Source: a virus. Taken from it: DNA of 64,000 bases. The notes beneath the pieces are model-generated. The model saw nothing but the letters and a program-made list of their open reading frames with translations, was not told the DNA's origin and did no database searches. The stretch lies in the IMG/VR virus record IMGVR_UViG_3300010391_000058, positions 19,490-83,489 of that record. The stretch is one strand, 5' to 3'. A program made the position numbers and the translations under genes. This document shows, piece after piece, positions 8,730-16,017 of the stretch (position 1 is the stretch's first letter; every line of letters starts with the position of its first letter).

Positions 8730-9095
8730 ATGAAACTTTTAAAAACCGATTTCACTTCCGGAGACAACGGCTTGCAAAAAAATTATCACATTGAGCCTGT
8801 AACTTCCGAAAACGTTTTGGACACAGTACAGGACGGTTCACAAAACTTTATTACTGTTGATCCCGTTGCCGATGATGCAGATCCAACCGCCAATGTAGTT
8901 GTTGAGACAGTGGCAAAGGTTGTTCCTAACGGAGATGATAAAAACAAATTCGGCCTTGTATGGGTAGGCGAAGGAAATGTAAGGGTGAAGGCGAAGGCCG
9001 ATGCTGATATGGGATCTGAAGTAAAGATCATTACCGGCCAGGCTGATTTTGAGCTGGTGGATGAAGCCACGAAGATCAATATCGTAGCCGACTAA
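8730..9095 (+). CDS. Hypothetical acidic beta-rich protein
   Basis: 121 aa, acidic (DGSQNFITVDPVADDADPTA), with alternating hydrophobics suggesting an Ig-like or beta-sandwich fold (RVKAKADADMGSEVKIITG). Ends in TKINIVAD, sharing its last seven residues with the adjacent 44-aa membrane protein. Followed by a strong terminator. It could be a structural or decoration protein; not recognised. Confidence 0.65.
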   Translation: MKLLKTDFTSGDNGLQKNYHIEPVTSENVLDTVQDGSQNFITVDPVADDADPTANVVVETVAKVVPNGDDKNKFGLVWVGEGNVRVKAKADADMGSEVKIITGQADFELVDEATKINIVAD

Positions 9096-9126
9096 GAATT
9101 TTCATAAAAGTTGGTTTTGGTGAAAG

Positions 9127-9160
9127 AAGCCTTGGGCGAAAGCTCAGGGCTTTTTGTTTT
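9127..9160 (+). terminator. Intrinsic terminator
   Basis: A 10-bp stem with two G-U pairs (AGCCTTGGGC / GCTCAGGGCT) closes a GAAA tetraloop and is followed by a T-rich run. It ends the transcript carrying the gene at 8730. Confidence 0.8.
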
Positions 9161-9200
9161 GTCACGCTTCAGGATTTATATATAGGAGGCAAGCCGGACT

Positions 9201-9226
9201 ATGCAGCAAGTCAGTATATACTGCAT
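9201..9226. promoter_or_regulatory. Palindrome, possible operator
   Basis: A perfect 12-bp palindrome CAGTATATACTG (9212-9223) is nested in ATGCAG...CTGCAT. It sits in the 137-bp gap between a terminator and the gene at 9298, so it could be a repressor site. No matching regulator can be assigned. Confidence 0.3.
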
Positions 9227-9297
9227 GTGGATAAATAAACTTATAGGTTGACGGCAAAAATGTAACGCTTAGGAGCATTATATAGTTAAAGGACTGT

Positions 9298-9597
9298 ATG
9301 AAAGAGACAAAACACAAACTTACCAGGGATGGCCGGTTATACTACTGGTGCCAGGTAATGAAGGATCAGGGCCGGGAATTATTTTTCAGAAGGGGCAAGG
9401 TTAACATGATCCTGCTCATTGAGGAAGGCGATATTATTTCCGTTGGGATATCCGTTGTAAGCATGCAGGATGCTATTCACCGGTGCCGGGAACGGTTTGG
9501 AATTCGCAACCTGGAGATCATGATAAGGCAGGAAATTAATATGGATGAAGTACGGAGAATTCTTAACCTGCCTGATAATGAAGATGATATTAGTTGA
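9298..9597 (+). CDS. Hypothetical protein
   Basis: 99 aa from ATG: a basic N-terminus (KETKHKLTRDGRLYYWCQVM), a beta hairpin (MILLIEEGDIISVGISVV) and an acidic helical C-terminus (MDEVRRILNLPDNEDD). No known motif. It stands alone downstream of the palindrome at 9212 and ends about 110 bp before the next start. Confidence 0.6.
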   Translation: MKETKHKLTRDGRLYYWCQVMKDQGRELFFRRGKVNMILLIEEGDIISVGISVVSMQDAIHRCRERFGIRNLEIMIRQEINMDEVRRILNLPDNEDDIS

Positions 9598-9704
9598 ATA
9601 GGAATTATGCAAAAGAGGCATAGGAATTGTGTAATAACTCAATAGTCTTTTTCAATTACATTTGTTTTGTTATTGAATTATTTATAAATAAAACTTTATC
9701 TAAA

Positions 9705-9911
9705 ATGACCGACATTAAAAAACCCGTCCTTTCAAAAGAGGATGCAGAGAAAGCAGAAGCTACAAAGCAAAAAGAAACCGGCAGGATCAAGGGTTTGATT
9801 GATGCTAAGAAAAAAGAACTCAACCTGGCAGTGAACGCAAGTAACACCGATGATGTTGCACGGATCAAAGAGGAAATCGGAAAGCTTGAAGAAGAGATTT
9901 TAAACCTGTAA
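9705..9911 (+). CDS. Small coiled-coil protein
   Basis: 68 aa from the internal ATG at 9705; the longer open frame upstream has an unlikely hydrophobic N-terminus. Sequence is Lys/Glu/Ala-rich with heptads (VARIKEEIGKLEEEILNL). Followed directly by an intrinsic terminator, so this is a monocistronic unit. Function unknown. Confidence 0.65.
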   Translation: MTDIKKPVLSKEDAEKAEATKQKETGRIKGLIDAKKKELNLAVNASNTDDVARIKEEIGKLEEEILNL

Positions 9912-9933
9912 CGGGCCCGGATCAAAAATTTAC

Positions 9934-9961
9934 CCCGCTGCCTTTCCGGAGCGGGTTTTTT
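9934..9961 (+). terminator. Intrinsic terminator
   Basis: CCCGCT and AGCGGG form a six-base GC-rich stem around a 10-nt loop, followed by TTTTTTG. It ends the coiled-coil gene just upstream. Confidence 0.8.
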
Positions 9962-10005
9962 GTATATTGCATTGTTAACCCATTTTTACTAACCATTCAA
10001 ACAAA

Positions 10006-10062
10006 ATGGCTACTAAGAAAAAAGCTGCAAAGGCCCCGGTAATTCGGGGCTTTCTTTTTTAA
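10006..10062 (+). CDS. 18-codon mini-ORF with embedded terminator
   Basis: ATG in an A-rich context, coding MATKKKAAKAPVIRGFLF. Its first 11 bases equal the start of the gene at 10120, which also begins MATK. The second half is an intrinsic terminator, so transcription would end at its stop codon. It may be a leader peptide, a decayed copy of the downstream gene start, or a micro-protein. Confidence 0.4.
   Translation: MATKKKAAKAPVIRGFLF
10030..10060 (+). terminator. Terminator inside mini-ORF
   Basis: GCCCCG - gtaatt - CGGGGC, extended by AAAG/CTTT with a bulged G, followed by TTTCTTTTTT. A strong Rho-independent terminator whose arms are codons of the 18-aa ORF, an arrangement that allows attenuation. 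Confidence 0.8.
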
Positions 10063-10081
10063 ATGATTTGACTTACTTTTG
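10053..10081 (+). promoter_or_regulatory. Promoter downstream of terminator
   Basis: TACTTTTG (10074-10081) is a full match to TAnnTTTG. At the -33 position only T-rich sequence is seen. It lies directly after the terminator and 38 bp before the ATG at 10120, so it would restart transcription. Confidence 0.55.
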
Positions 10082-10119
10082 TTTCAAAGCAGGAACCGGC
10101 TAAGCGGTTCAGACATATT

Positions 10120-10614
10120 ATGGCTACTAAACGCAAGCGCAACCCTGCGCCAAAGAAACAATCCATTTCAAAAAAAGTTATTGATCCACCGCATGATGAT
10201 TGCGAAGTAATTTCCAGGTTTGAAGCAACCGGCAAACCTTTTTCAGTGAAGAGAAAACAAGATGGCGTATTATTTTACATTCAAGACAGGGTGTCCAATG
10301 GTACGGCTATGTGCGGATTTATTACAGGGTTTAATTTTTTAGAGGGTAAAACATTTGTTGAACACACTTATTCCGGAGTTGGGATGAACCTTGATTCATT
10401 GGTGAAAGTGCCAACACTGCCATCGAGATTTCAGATCGGTGATAGTGTCGCTATTAAATTCAAAGAATTATCTATTCCGAGAGCTGCTGTAACCAAGGTG
10501 CATTTCAACAATAACAAAGTGTTGTATGATCTGCAGGTATGGTTTGGTGGAGGTACGGGTGCTTCTACCAGGATTCACAATGTAGATTCAGCTATTGTAG
10601 AAAACCCGGAATAA
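10120..10614 (+). CDS. Hypothetical protein, basic N-terminus
   Basis: 164 aa. The first 20 residues are strongly basic (MATKRKRNPAPKKQSISKK), then a globular part, and residues about 105-160 look like an SH3/KOW-type small beta barrel (FQIGDSVAIKFKEL ... KVLYDLQVWFGGG). Nucleic-acid binding is plausible from the charge. Flanked by its own promoter and a terminator. Confidence 0.65.
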   Translation: MATKRKRNPAPKKQSISKKVIDPPHDDCEVISRFEATGKPFSVKRKQDGVLFYIQDRVSNGTAMCGFITGFNFLEGKTFVEHTYSGVGMNLDSLVKVPTLPSRFQIGDSVAIKFKELSIPRAAVTKVHFNNNKVLYDLQVWFGGGTGASTRIHNVDSAIVENPE

Positions 10615-10659
10615 TAAAGATGGTTTTAGGTGTGGGTTCAAGTACCCCGCCACGGTACG

Positions 10660-10685
10660 GCCCTTGTTTCAACAGGGGCTTTTTT
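10660..10685 (+). terminator. Intrinsic terminator
   Basis: GCCCTTGT / ACAGGGGC (8 bp, one G-U) with a TTCA loop, followed by six T. Terminates the gene at 10120. Confidence 0.85.
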
Positions 10686-10712
10686 CATGGTAACGGTTTT
10701 AGTATTATAAGT

Positions 10713-10898
10713 ATGACACAGAAAGAATGGGAAAACTTATTAGTACCCGGAGCCACATTTGAAGCCAGGGAATTGACCAAAGAAGAGGTGAGTGAAATGA
10801 TTAAAGTCATAGAGGAATATGAGCAGGAACAGGAAAGAAGAAGGATATACTTGAATGAACACTGGTGGGAAATAATGAATAGGAGGATAACTATATAA
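10713..10898 (+). CDS. Small acidic helical protein
   Basis: 61 aa from the ATG at 10713. The open frame extends further upstream only across the terminator, so the internal start is preferred. Sequence is Glu-rich helix (TKEEVSEMIKVIEEYEQEQE) ending in aromatic and basic residues. Function unknown. Confidence 0.6.
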   Translation: MTQKEWENLLVPGATFEARELTKEEVSEMIKVIEEYEQEQERRRIYLNEHWWEIMNRRITI

Positions 10899-10914
10899 AA
10901 AATCAGGAATAATA

Positions 10915-10947
10915 TTTGGATAATTCCGGAAATTTATTTTACCTTTT
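10915..10947 (+). promoter_or_regulatory. Bacteroidetes-type promoter
   Basis: TTTG (10915-10918), 21 nt, TACCTTTT (10940-10947). The surrounding TTGGATAAT...TTACCTT pattern recurs at 18484-18516 with the same 21-nt spacing, supporting a common promoter type. Drives the secreted protein at 10980. Confidence 0.55.
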
Positions 10948-10979
10948 CACTACCTAATTACCACTTTTAAGTGACACTT

Positions 10980-11324
10980 ATGAAATGGACTAAAATTTTA
11001 CCTCTGATGCTATGCTTTACGCTGGTGTTATGTACGGTAGGAAGATCGGCCCCTGCTGAAAGGGGCAATGATCCCTCTCCGCAAATCAAAAAGTATGTAG
11101 CTGAAAAAAGCTGTTCTGAGATCACTACAATTCAGGTTGCTGCTATCCAGGCGGGAGACTTCCAGGATATACAGATCACAACCGATGCCGGGGAGAAGCC
11201 GGTGGATTGTTTGAAGATCGAAGTGGCAAGCAAAGAAACATACCCGGTGTACCCGGTTGATCTTCGAAGGCGGCTACCTGATATGAGTTACAAAATAAAC
11301 AAGCCCCCGGATCAGTTGGAATAA
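10980..11324 (+). CDS. Secreted hypothetical protein
   Basis: 114 aa from ATG (an in-frame GTG lies 9 bp upstream). N-terminal signal peptide (WTKILPLMLCFTLVLCTVG), then a small mature domain with two Cys (CSEITTIQ, VDCLKIEV) that could form a disulfide. Own promoter and terminator, so independently expressed. Possibly acts in the host periplasm; no family recognised. Confidence 0.65.
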   Translation: MKWTKILPLMLCFTLVLCTVGRSAPAERGNDPSPQIKKYVAEKSCSEITTIQVAAIQAGDFQDIQITTDAGEKPVDCLKIEVASKETYPVYPVDLRRRLPDMSYKINKPPDQLE

Positions 11325-11348
11325 ATTTCTTACTAACTCAATTCGTAT

Positions 11349-11384
11349 AAAAAAGCCTTTGTGGATATTTCACAGAGGTTTTTT
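11349..11384. terminator. Probable bidirectional terminator
   Basis: AAAAAAGCCTTTGTG and CACAGAGGTTTTTT form an imperfect stem flanked by A and T runs on opposite sides, so it can work on both strands. Ends the gene at 10980 and backs up the minus-strand terminator. Confidence 0.7.
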
Positions 11385-11452
11385 GTTTGGATACTCCCTA
11401 CATTTACCTCAGAATTTAATGGAATGTTAAGTGTTTCCGCTTAACTGTAAGT

Positions 11453-11489
11453 AAAAAGACAAGCCCGCTGTTTCTACAGGGGGCTTGTC
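11453..11489 (-). terminator. Minus-strand terminator
   Basis: A 14-bp stem with one mismatch (GACAAGCCCGCTGT / ACAGGGGGCTTGTC). Read on the minus strand it is followed by TTTTTAC, and it lies just downstream of the minus-strand gene at 11521-11766. Confidence 0.8.
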
Positions 11490-11520
11490 GCTTGAATAAG
11501 GTCCGTTTTCCCGTGGAACC

Positions 11521-11766
11521 CTATGTATCTTCCTTTTTATCAATTGTTTGCGGATTTTCATCTTCCTGCATTAACTCTTTGAGACGGGCAATGTATTTAT
11601 CAAGCTCTTCCCTTGTTGGGATATATTGGCGCTTTGCTCTGATTGGCATGCCATCCAGCCCGCATGTATGAGGGATGTATTTGCGTGTCTTAACTCCGGC
11701 CCTGGCAAAAGAACATGACTGACAGTAGTTTTTTCTCATGTTTATATTTCCAGATTTTTTATACAT
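11521..11766 (-). CDS. Small Cys-containing protein on minus strand
   Basis: 81 aa (alternative start MRKNYC at 11739). Contains CQSC near the N-terminus and a later HTCG, which with a His could bind zinc, then a helical acidic C-terminus (REELDKYIARLKELMQEDE). Its own terminator supports real expression. One of only two convincing minus-strand genes, so it may belong to a separate regulatory or accessory unit. Confidence 0.65.
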   Translation of the reverse strand: MYKKSGNINMRKNYCQSCSFARAGVKTRKYIPHTCGLDGMPIRAKRQYIPTREELDKYIARLKELMQEDENPQTIDKKEDT

Positions 11767-12178
11767 ATAATTTTGATGTGTTGATCTAATATGTATAATG
11801 CATTGAGGTTACAAAAAGTGGAAATTCCCCGCAACCGTTAAACGGGGGTTGTATAGAAAAGAATGTAAAAAGGGAGATTTCCACCAAAAATATGCCCACA
11901 TTATGATAACAATATGGGCTGAAGGAAACAGGGCTATTTTTGAATATCTTGGCATTGAGAAGGGTAACGGATCAACCAGCCGGGAGGCCCTTAAATTGGT
12001 TCCTATTGGTTTTAAGGCTGTTTTTCAGGCCTAAAGGTAAAGGACGGATCAAAGGGGGCCCGGTCCAGGTTGTGTTTGGAAATAGCCCGGAATTGACTAA
12101 AAACCACCGTTTTACAAACTATTTTCAAAAAACCCTAAAAAAATACCACAAAATAACACTTTTAACCGTTTACCTTGC
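11767..12178. other. Intergenic region, no confident gene
   Basis: About 410 bp between the divergent gene at 11521 and the promoter at 12160. Open frames here read poorly and lack good starts. It holds a TATTTTTG box (11935-11942) and a hairpin 11988-12018 (CCCTTAAA ... TTTTAAGG) followed by CTGTTTTTC. A small transcript is possible but not supported further. Confidence 0.4.
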
Positions 12179-12186
12179 TATATTTG
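12160..12186 (+). promoter_or_regulatory. Promoter of the TTGCTATATTTG type
   Basis: CCTTGCTATATTTG, with TATATTTG at 12179-12186; the -33 region is TTTT with 15-nt spacing. The same TTGCTATATTTG string occurs before the genes at 44420 and 46581. All three genes carry the CTTCGCA leader element. Confidence 0.65.
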
Positions 12187-12236
12187 GATATCATTTAAAG
12201 GGGGCGGCAACCCGGTACAATTCGGCAAACAAAAAA

Positions 12237-12575
12237 ATGACTACTCAAAACTTCGCAACAACTACAGTTACCTGGAAAGTGAATAAAAAGGTAAGCGCCT
12301 TAAAAACATCCCTTGCAAAAGAGCTGCCAGGTATCACAAACGAAACTATTAAAAAACTATTTGGCCGGCTTCCTTCAGGATGTAACCCCCGTGAAAAGTA
12401 CAGCGGTTTTATTACATTAACCAACGATTCAGAACCGGTAAAAGAGGCAAACAGCCCTTTTGAAGGTTCCGGTATATATACCCTATACTGTGCAAATGGT
12501 AAATGGAGGATAGGGGGGTTTTTCAAAAATCAATTTACGGATCAGCTTGCTGAGTATATAAACAGCAATAAATAA
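12237..12575 (+). CDS. Hypothetical protein (motif within the 5' coding end)
   Basis: 112 aa from the ATG at 12237. The longer frame back to 11940 would start upstream of the promoter and reads poorly. Sequence: WKVNKKVSALKTSLAKELPG, then a globular part with LYCANGKWRIGGFFKNQF. The element AACTTCGCA lies at codons 5-7 rather than before the start. Function unknown. Confidence 0.6.
   Translation: MTTQNFATTTVTWKVNKKVSALKTSLAKELPGITNETIKKLFGRLPSGCNPREKYSGFITLTNDSEPVKEANSPFEGSGIYTLYCANGKWRIGGFFKNQFTDQLAEYINSNK
12249..12257 (+). promoter_or_regulatory. CTTCGCA element inside CDS
   Basis: AACTTCGCA 13-21 bases into the gene at 12237, within the expected ribosome footprint. Nine bases complementary to the RNA loop at 48736-48746. 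Confidence 0.5.
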
Positions 12576-12592
12576 ATTTCATTCACTTCAAA

Positions 12593-12603
12593 AACTTCGC
12601 ACA
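12593..12603 (+). promoter_or_regulatory. CTTCGCA leader element
   Basis: AACTTCGCACA, all 11 bases complementary to the RNA loop at 48736-48746; one base separates it from the ATG at 12605. Confidence 0.75.
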
Positions 12604-12604
12604 A

Positions 12605-12835
12605 ATGAAAGTCATAAAACAGCCCTTTATCGGGCAACCTACAAACCAGGCAACCGGGTGCAGCGGCATTCAGGCGCTGGTGGAATCCATTTACATTCCA
12701 TACAGGGGCCAATTAATTGAACGGACATTAACCGGGTTTTCAGTAGATGGTGCCCCGGTGGGATCAGTGGAGGCAGCTAAGGAGCTGATAGATGGAAAGC
12801 GGGCATGGCAGGGGAAATCAGTAGTTAACTTTTAA
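12605..12835 (+). CDS. Hypothetical protein with CTTCGCA leader
   Basis: 76 aa. Contains GQPTNQATGCSGIQALVESI and a C-terminal DGKRAWQGKSVVNF. No recognisable domain. The start is fixed by the leader element. It ends just before the leader of the next gene, so both are probably co-transcribed from the promoter at 12160 but individually controlled at translation. Confidence 0.65.
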   Translation: MKVIKQPFIGQPTNQATGCSGIQALVESIYIPYRGQLIERTLTGFSVDGAPVGSVEAAKELIDGKRAWQGKSVVNF

Positions 12836-12843
12836 ACTTCGCA
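12835..12843 (+). promoter_or_regulatory. CTTCGCA leader element
   Basis: AACTTCGCA overlapping the stop of the previous gene, two bases before the ATG at 12846. Nine bases complementary to the RNA loop at 48736-48746. Confidence 0.7.
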
Positions 12844-12845
12844 AA

Positions 12846-13229
12846 ATGAAAATAACAGATACAGAAAAAAGAATATTGCAGAACCTACATTTGAAAGGAT
12901 GCACCGGAAAGATGGGATCACTTAATAAGGATCAACGGGGGAAGATATTAAAAGGCCTCCAGGATAAAGGATTGCTGGACAAAAATTGCCGGCCAACGCA
13001 AAAAGGCATTGAAGTTTCAGCCCCCTTTTATGTAGCGACAAATGAAGATAATTATGATGAGTGGGAGGGTGTTGTAATAGATAAGATCGAAGAGTTTTGC
13101 GAAGTAAGCCGGTCCGATGCTCAGGGTATTGTCGAAGCTCAGCCGTTTTACATGCAGCAGTGTTGGGCAAAAGGAATGACCGGCGAAGAGACAGCAAGGT
13201 TTATAGATGCAAGAAGTGTTGTAAAATAA
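12846..13229 (+). CDS. Winged-helix-like protein
   Basis: 127 aa. N-terminal half (TEKRILQNLHLKGCTG ... RGKILKGLQDKGLLDKN) looks like a helix-turn-helix/winged helix with LTxxG spacing. The C-terminal half is a separate small helical domain (SRSDAQGIVEAQPFYMQQCW). Possibly DNA-binding. Carries the CTTCGCA leader. Confidence 0.55.
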   Translation: MKITDTEKRILQNLHLKGCTGKMGSLNKDQRGKILKGLQDKGLLDKNCRPTQKGIEVSAPFYVATNEDNYDEWEGVVIDKIEEFCEVSRSDAQGIVEAQPFYMQQCWAKGMTGEETARFIDARSVVK

Positions 13230-13254
13230 TTTCGTAACAAATAAATTTTTTTAT

Positions 13255-13728
13255 ATGAATAAGCTTGGAGAAAGAAACTATCTTTTGCTCAGCCAGGGCG
13301 CAAAGACAACCGGCAACTATGTAGAGGCTTTTCACTATGCACAGGAGAGCTTGTATGTTCATGAGGCCGAAACCATTTATGCATTTTGTAAGTGGTGCCA
13401 GGAAGATACAGCAAACAGGTCATGGGGATCAGTTAACTATGAAATGAGATTTAAGCAGTTTTTGGAAGCAACGTTATCCAAAAACAAGTGTATGATATTT
13501 GAAGTTAAGAGAATAGAGCAAACCGTTGAAACCACTTTGATCGAAGCGGATAGCTTGGCAGAGGCAGAAGCTATTGCTGAAAAGGATCATGTATCATTCG
13601 GGAAAAATGAAGTTGTCAGTGCTGAAATTACCGCTGAGGAAGTAAATAAATTTCCAAAGGGCCGGATCATTTACACAGCTACAGGCTACAAAGATGCATC
13701 AGGAAAACAGCATGTTATAACAGGATAA
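13255..13728 (+). CDS. Hypothetical protein
   Basis: 157 aa. N-terminal TPR-like helices (GNYVEAFHYAQESLYVHEAETIYAFCKWC), then a beta segment (MIFEVKRIEQTVETTLIEADSLAEAEAIAEKD) like small phage DpnD/PcfM-type domains. No leader element. Located 10 bp before the cytosine methyltransferase. Confidence 0.6.
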   Translation: MNKLGERNYLLLSQGAKTTGNYVEAFHYAQESLYVHEAETIYAFCKWCQEDTANRSWGSVNYEMRFKQFLEATLSKNKCMIFEVKRIEQTVETTLIEADSLAEAEAIAEKDHVSFGKNEVVSAEITAEEVNKFPKGRIIYTATGYKDASGKQHVITG

Positions 13729-13737
13729 AAATTTTAT

Positions 13738-14532
13738 ATGTTTAAACCTACAGCGAAAGGATACTTCAGCGGATGCGGCGGCATGGAATTAGGAATGATG
13801 CAGGCCGGTGTAAATATTATTCAGTCGCTTGACCTGGACAAACGGGCCACAGATACAATGATTGCCAACCCCCATTATTTCAATCACCCCATTTTGCACA
13901 AGGACATAAAAGATATAACGGTATTGCAGCAACATAGAAGTGATATCATTATTGGCACTTATCCATGCACTAAGTATTCAACCATTGCAGATATTCACGG
14001 ATGCAGAACCGGTGATGATCTGTTTTTACATTTCTTCAGGCACATTGCAATAGAGCAACCGGAAATGTATGTGGTTGAGAATGTACCAGGGATGAAAAAG
14101 TTTCCTATTGTAATGGAAGCCATGACACGGCTACCACAGTACTACATTAACGTTTTTTGCCCGATGAAAACAACCAATTGGCTACCACAGAAAAGGGACC
14201 GGCTAATTTTGATAGGGACAAAGAAGCCATTTTTTATAATGGAGCCTTCACAGATAGCAAACCGTCCCAGGATCAAAGATCTTATGGAATCAAACCCGGA
14301 TATTAATATACCAAAGAATGTGCTGAGCCGATTGAAGGGTAAATACCGGGACCTCCCGATTATAGTTGATCCTGACCAGCCGGGAGCAATGGCCCCGACA
14401 TGTGTAGCTCATTATGCAAAGGATCAGGGCACACGGTTGGTAAAGGATAAGAAAGGGCATTTTGTAAATGTTCTGAATGTAAGAAGATGGCTTACTATGA
14501 CTTTGTTCCGAACAGTCTCAGTACACCGATAA
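13738..14532 (+). CDS. C5-cytosine DNA methyltransferase
   Basis: 264 aa with motif I FSGCGGMELG (10-19), motif IV TYPC with catalytic Cys77, motif VI ENV (114-116) and motif VIII PQKRDR (150-155). It would methylate C5 of cytosine in DNA, protecting phage DNA or priming it for further modification. It is short for the family, and motif X (GN-V) is not visible at the C-terminus; the last ~20 residues (RRWLTMTLFRTVSVHR) look out of frame with the family. A C-terminal frameshift or truncation is possible, so activity is uncertain. Confidence 0.85.
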   Translation: MFKPTAKGYFSGCGGMELGMMQAGVNIIQSLDLDKRATDTMIANPHYFNHPILHKDIKDITVLQQHRSDIIIGTYPCTKYSTIADIHGCRTGDDLFLHFFRHIAIEQPEMYVVENVPGMKKFPIVMEAMTRLPQYYINVFCPMKTTNWLPQKRDRLILIGTKKPFFIMEPSQIANRPRIKDLMESNPDINIPKNVLSRLKGKYRDLPIIVDPDQPGAMAPTCVAHYAKDQGTRLVKDKKGHFVNVLNVRRWLTMTLFRTVSVHR

Positions 14533-14589
14533 TAACCACTCCATGTTCACATGATTTTAAACAATATTGGAAACATTTTTAAATAATAA

Positions 14590-14600
14590 AACTTCGCACA
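14590..14600 (+). promoter_or_regulatory. CTTCGCA leader element
   Basis: AACTTCGCACA, one base before the ATG at 14602; all 11 bases complementary to the RNA loop at 48736-48746. Confidence 0.75.
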
Positions 14601-14601
14601 A

Positions 14602-15375
14602 ATGACAAAACAAGATGTATTAAAACAGTGTACCATTGAGGGTAATATAGTTCGCCTTCCAAACATTAAGCTGGACAGAAAACTTTATTTGGAAGTATCT
14701 ACAGCCCTTGGAGGCATAGCCGCTGGAGGGATCGGTGGCACATGGAACCGGCAGTTAAAAGGCTTTGTATTTGAAAAAGGATATGAGGATGAGCTTGCTT
14801 CACTCATGGCCAAAATATCGGGGGGAGAAAAAATAAACCTGCAGCAAGAATTTCAGTTTTTTGAAACACCGGATTTACTTGCTAATTGGCTGGTTGAATT
14901 AGCTGATCCTAAAATGACCGATTTTATACTGGAGCCCTCAGCAGGCCGGGGCGCAATTGTCAGGGCAATATGGAAAAGATTACCGGAAAAGATAATTTTT
15001 GGTTGTGAGATACAGCCATCTAATGTAAAAGCATTGAAGGCCATGGGTCCTTTCTATTCCAATATTACAGAAGATTTTTTGGAATTGGAGCCTTCATTAG
15101 AGTTATTCGATAAGATCATTGCAAACCCGCCTTTCAATAAGAACCAGGATATTGATCACATACAGCACATGTATAAATGCTGCAAACCAGGGGGCCGGAT
15201 CGTTTCAGTTGCAAGCAACCATTGGATGGAAGGGGGCAATAAAAAGGAAGCTGAATTCAGGGCCTGGTTATTCGGATTGAAAGCCAAAGTGCATGATATC
15301 GAAGAGGGAATATTTAAAGACAGCGGCACCATGGTAAGTACATGTGTGATCGTTATTGATAAACCTTTAAAATGA
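14602..15375 (+). CDS. Class I SAM methyltransferase, probable N6-adenine
   Basis: 257 aa. SAM-binding motif EPSAGRGAI (111-119) and catalytic NPPF (175-178) identify an amino-methyltransferase fold, most likely DNA adenine N6. N-terminal ~85 residues form a separate domain. It follows the C5 methyltransferase and carries a perfect CTTCGCA leader, so it may be switched off separately from its neighbour. Confidence 0.8.
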   Translation: MTKQDVLKQCTIEGNIVRLPNIKLDRKLYLEVSTALGGIAAGGIGGTWNRQLKGFVFEKGYEDELASLMAKISGGEKINLQQEFQFFETPDLLANWLVELADPKMTDFILEPSAGRGAIVRAIWKRLPEKIIFGCEIQPSNVKALKAMGPFYSNITEDFLELEPSLELFDKIIANPPFNKNQDIDHIQHMYKCCKPGGRIVSVASNHWMEGGNKKEAEFRAWLFGLKAKVHDIEEGIFKDSGTMVSTCVIVIDKPLK

Positions 15376-16016
15376 AAACTACACATTATACTAACGGATA
15401 TGGCGGGAAACTGAATTATGTAACCACTTGTGGTAAGGAAATTCACAGCCACAGCGAAACAGAATCAGCAACTATTGATCCATACAAAGTGACTTGCAAA
15501 GCCTGTAAGAAGTCGTTTGACTTTTTGGAGGATCTTTTACGAAAAGAAAGCGACCTTCCAGGCGTGAAGCGTAGAATATATCTTGAATCAGACGTTTTGC
15601 ATGCTACGGAATTAAGTAGAGCCCAAGATGAAGTTGGAGATTTGTGTTTAGAGAAAGGAGACAAATTTATCAGGCGGGTTTTTTCTGATGTGCTTGAATA
15701 TGCCTGGCATGATCTACCCGGAACATGGGAAGCAGTAAAAAAAGCAGATGAAATTTACTCCGATTCATCTTTGATCCCATTGGTTGGCGGTTCTTATTCA
15801 GGAGCTCCCGTTATTTTCAACGGTATGTGTGAGAGAGCAGTAAAAGAAAATATAAAAGGCAAGGACGTTTATATTCTGAATGAATTGAGTAATATATATT
15901 GGGATATGATTGATATTCCGATGATGAAAAAGGCATTTAAGTATAACAACCTGTTCATGTATAACAAAGAAAGAGAAATGATTAAAGTAGATATTTCCAA
16001 AATAAAAAAGAAATGA
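15372..16016 (+). CDS. Hypothetical protein with Cys pairs
   Basis: 214 aa; the start overlaps the methylase stop by 4 bases (ATGA). Residues 20-50 contain CGKEIHSHS and CKACKK, probably a zinc-binding site. The remainder is mixed helical with no known motif. Function unknown. Confidence 0.6.
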   Translation: MKTTHYTNGYGGKLNYVTTCGKEIHSHSETESATIDPYKVTCKACKKSFDFLEDLLRKESDLPGVKRRIYLESDVLHATELSRAQDEVGDLCLEKGDKFIRRVFSDVLEYAWHDLPGTWEAVKKADEIYSDSSLIPLVGGSYSGAPVIFNGMCERAVKENIKGKDVYILNELSNIYWDMIDIPMMKKAFKYNNLFMYNKEREMIKVDISKIKKK

Positions 16017-16017
16017 A

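Noticed and set aside
10630-10660. GGGTTCAAGTACCCC resembling a tRNA T-arm
   Set aside because: Arms do not pair as a T-stem and no acceptor or anticodon arm can be found; it precedes a simple terminator.
11849-12034. 61-codon ORF before the gene at 12237
   Set aside because: No credible protein pattern; the region carries promoter-like and hairpin sequence instead.
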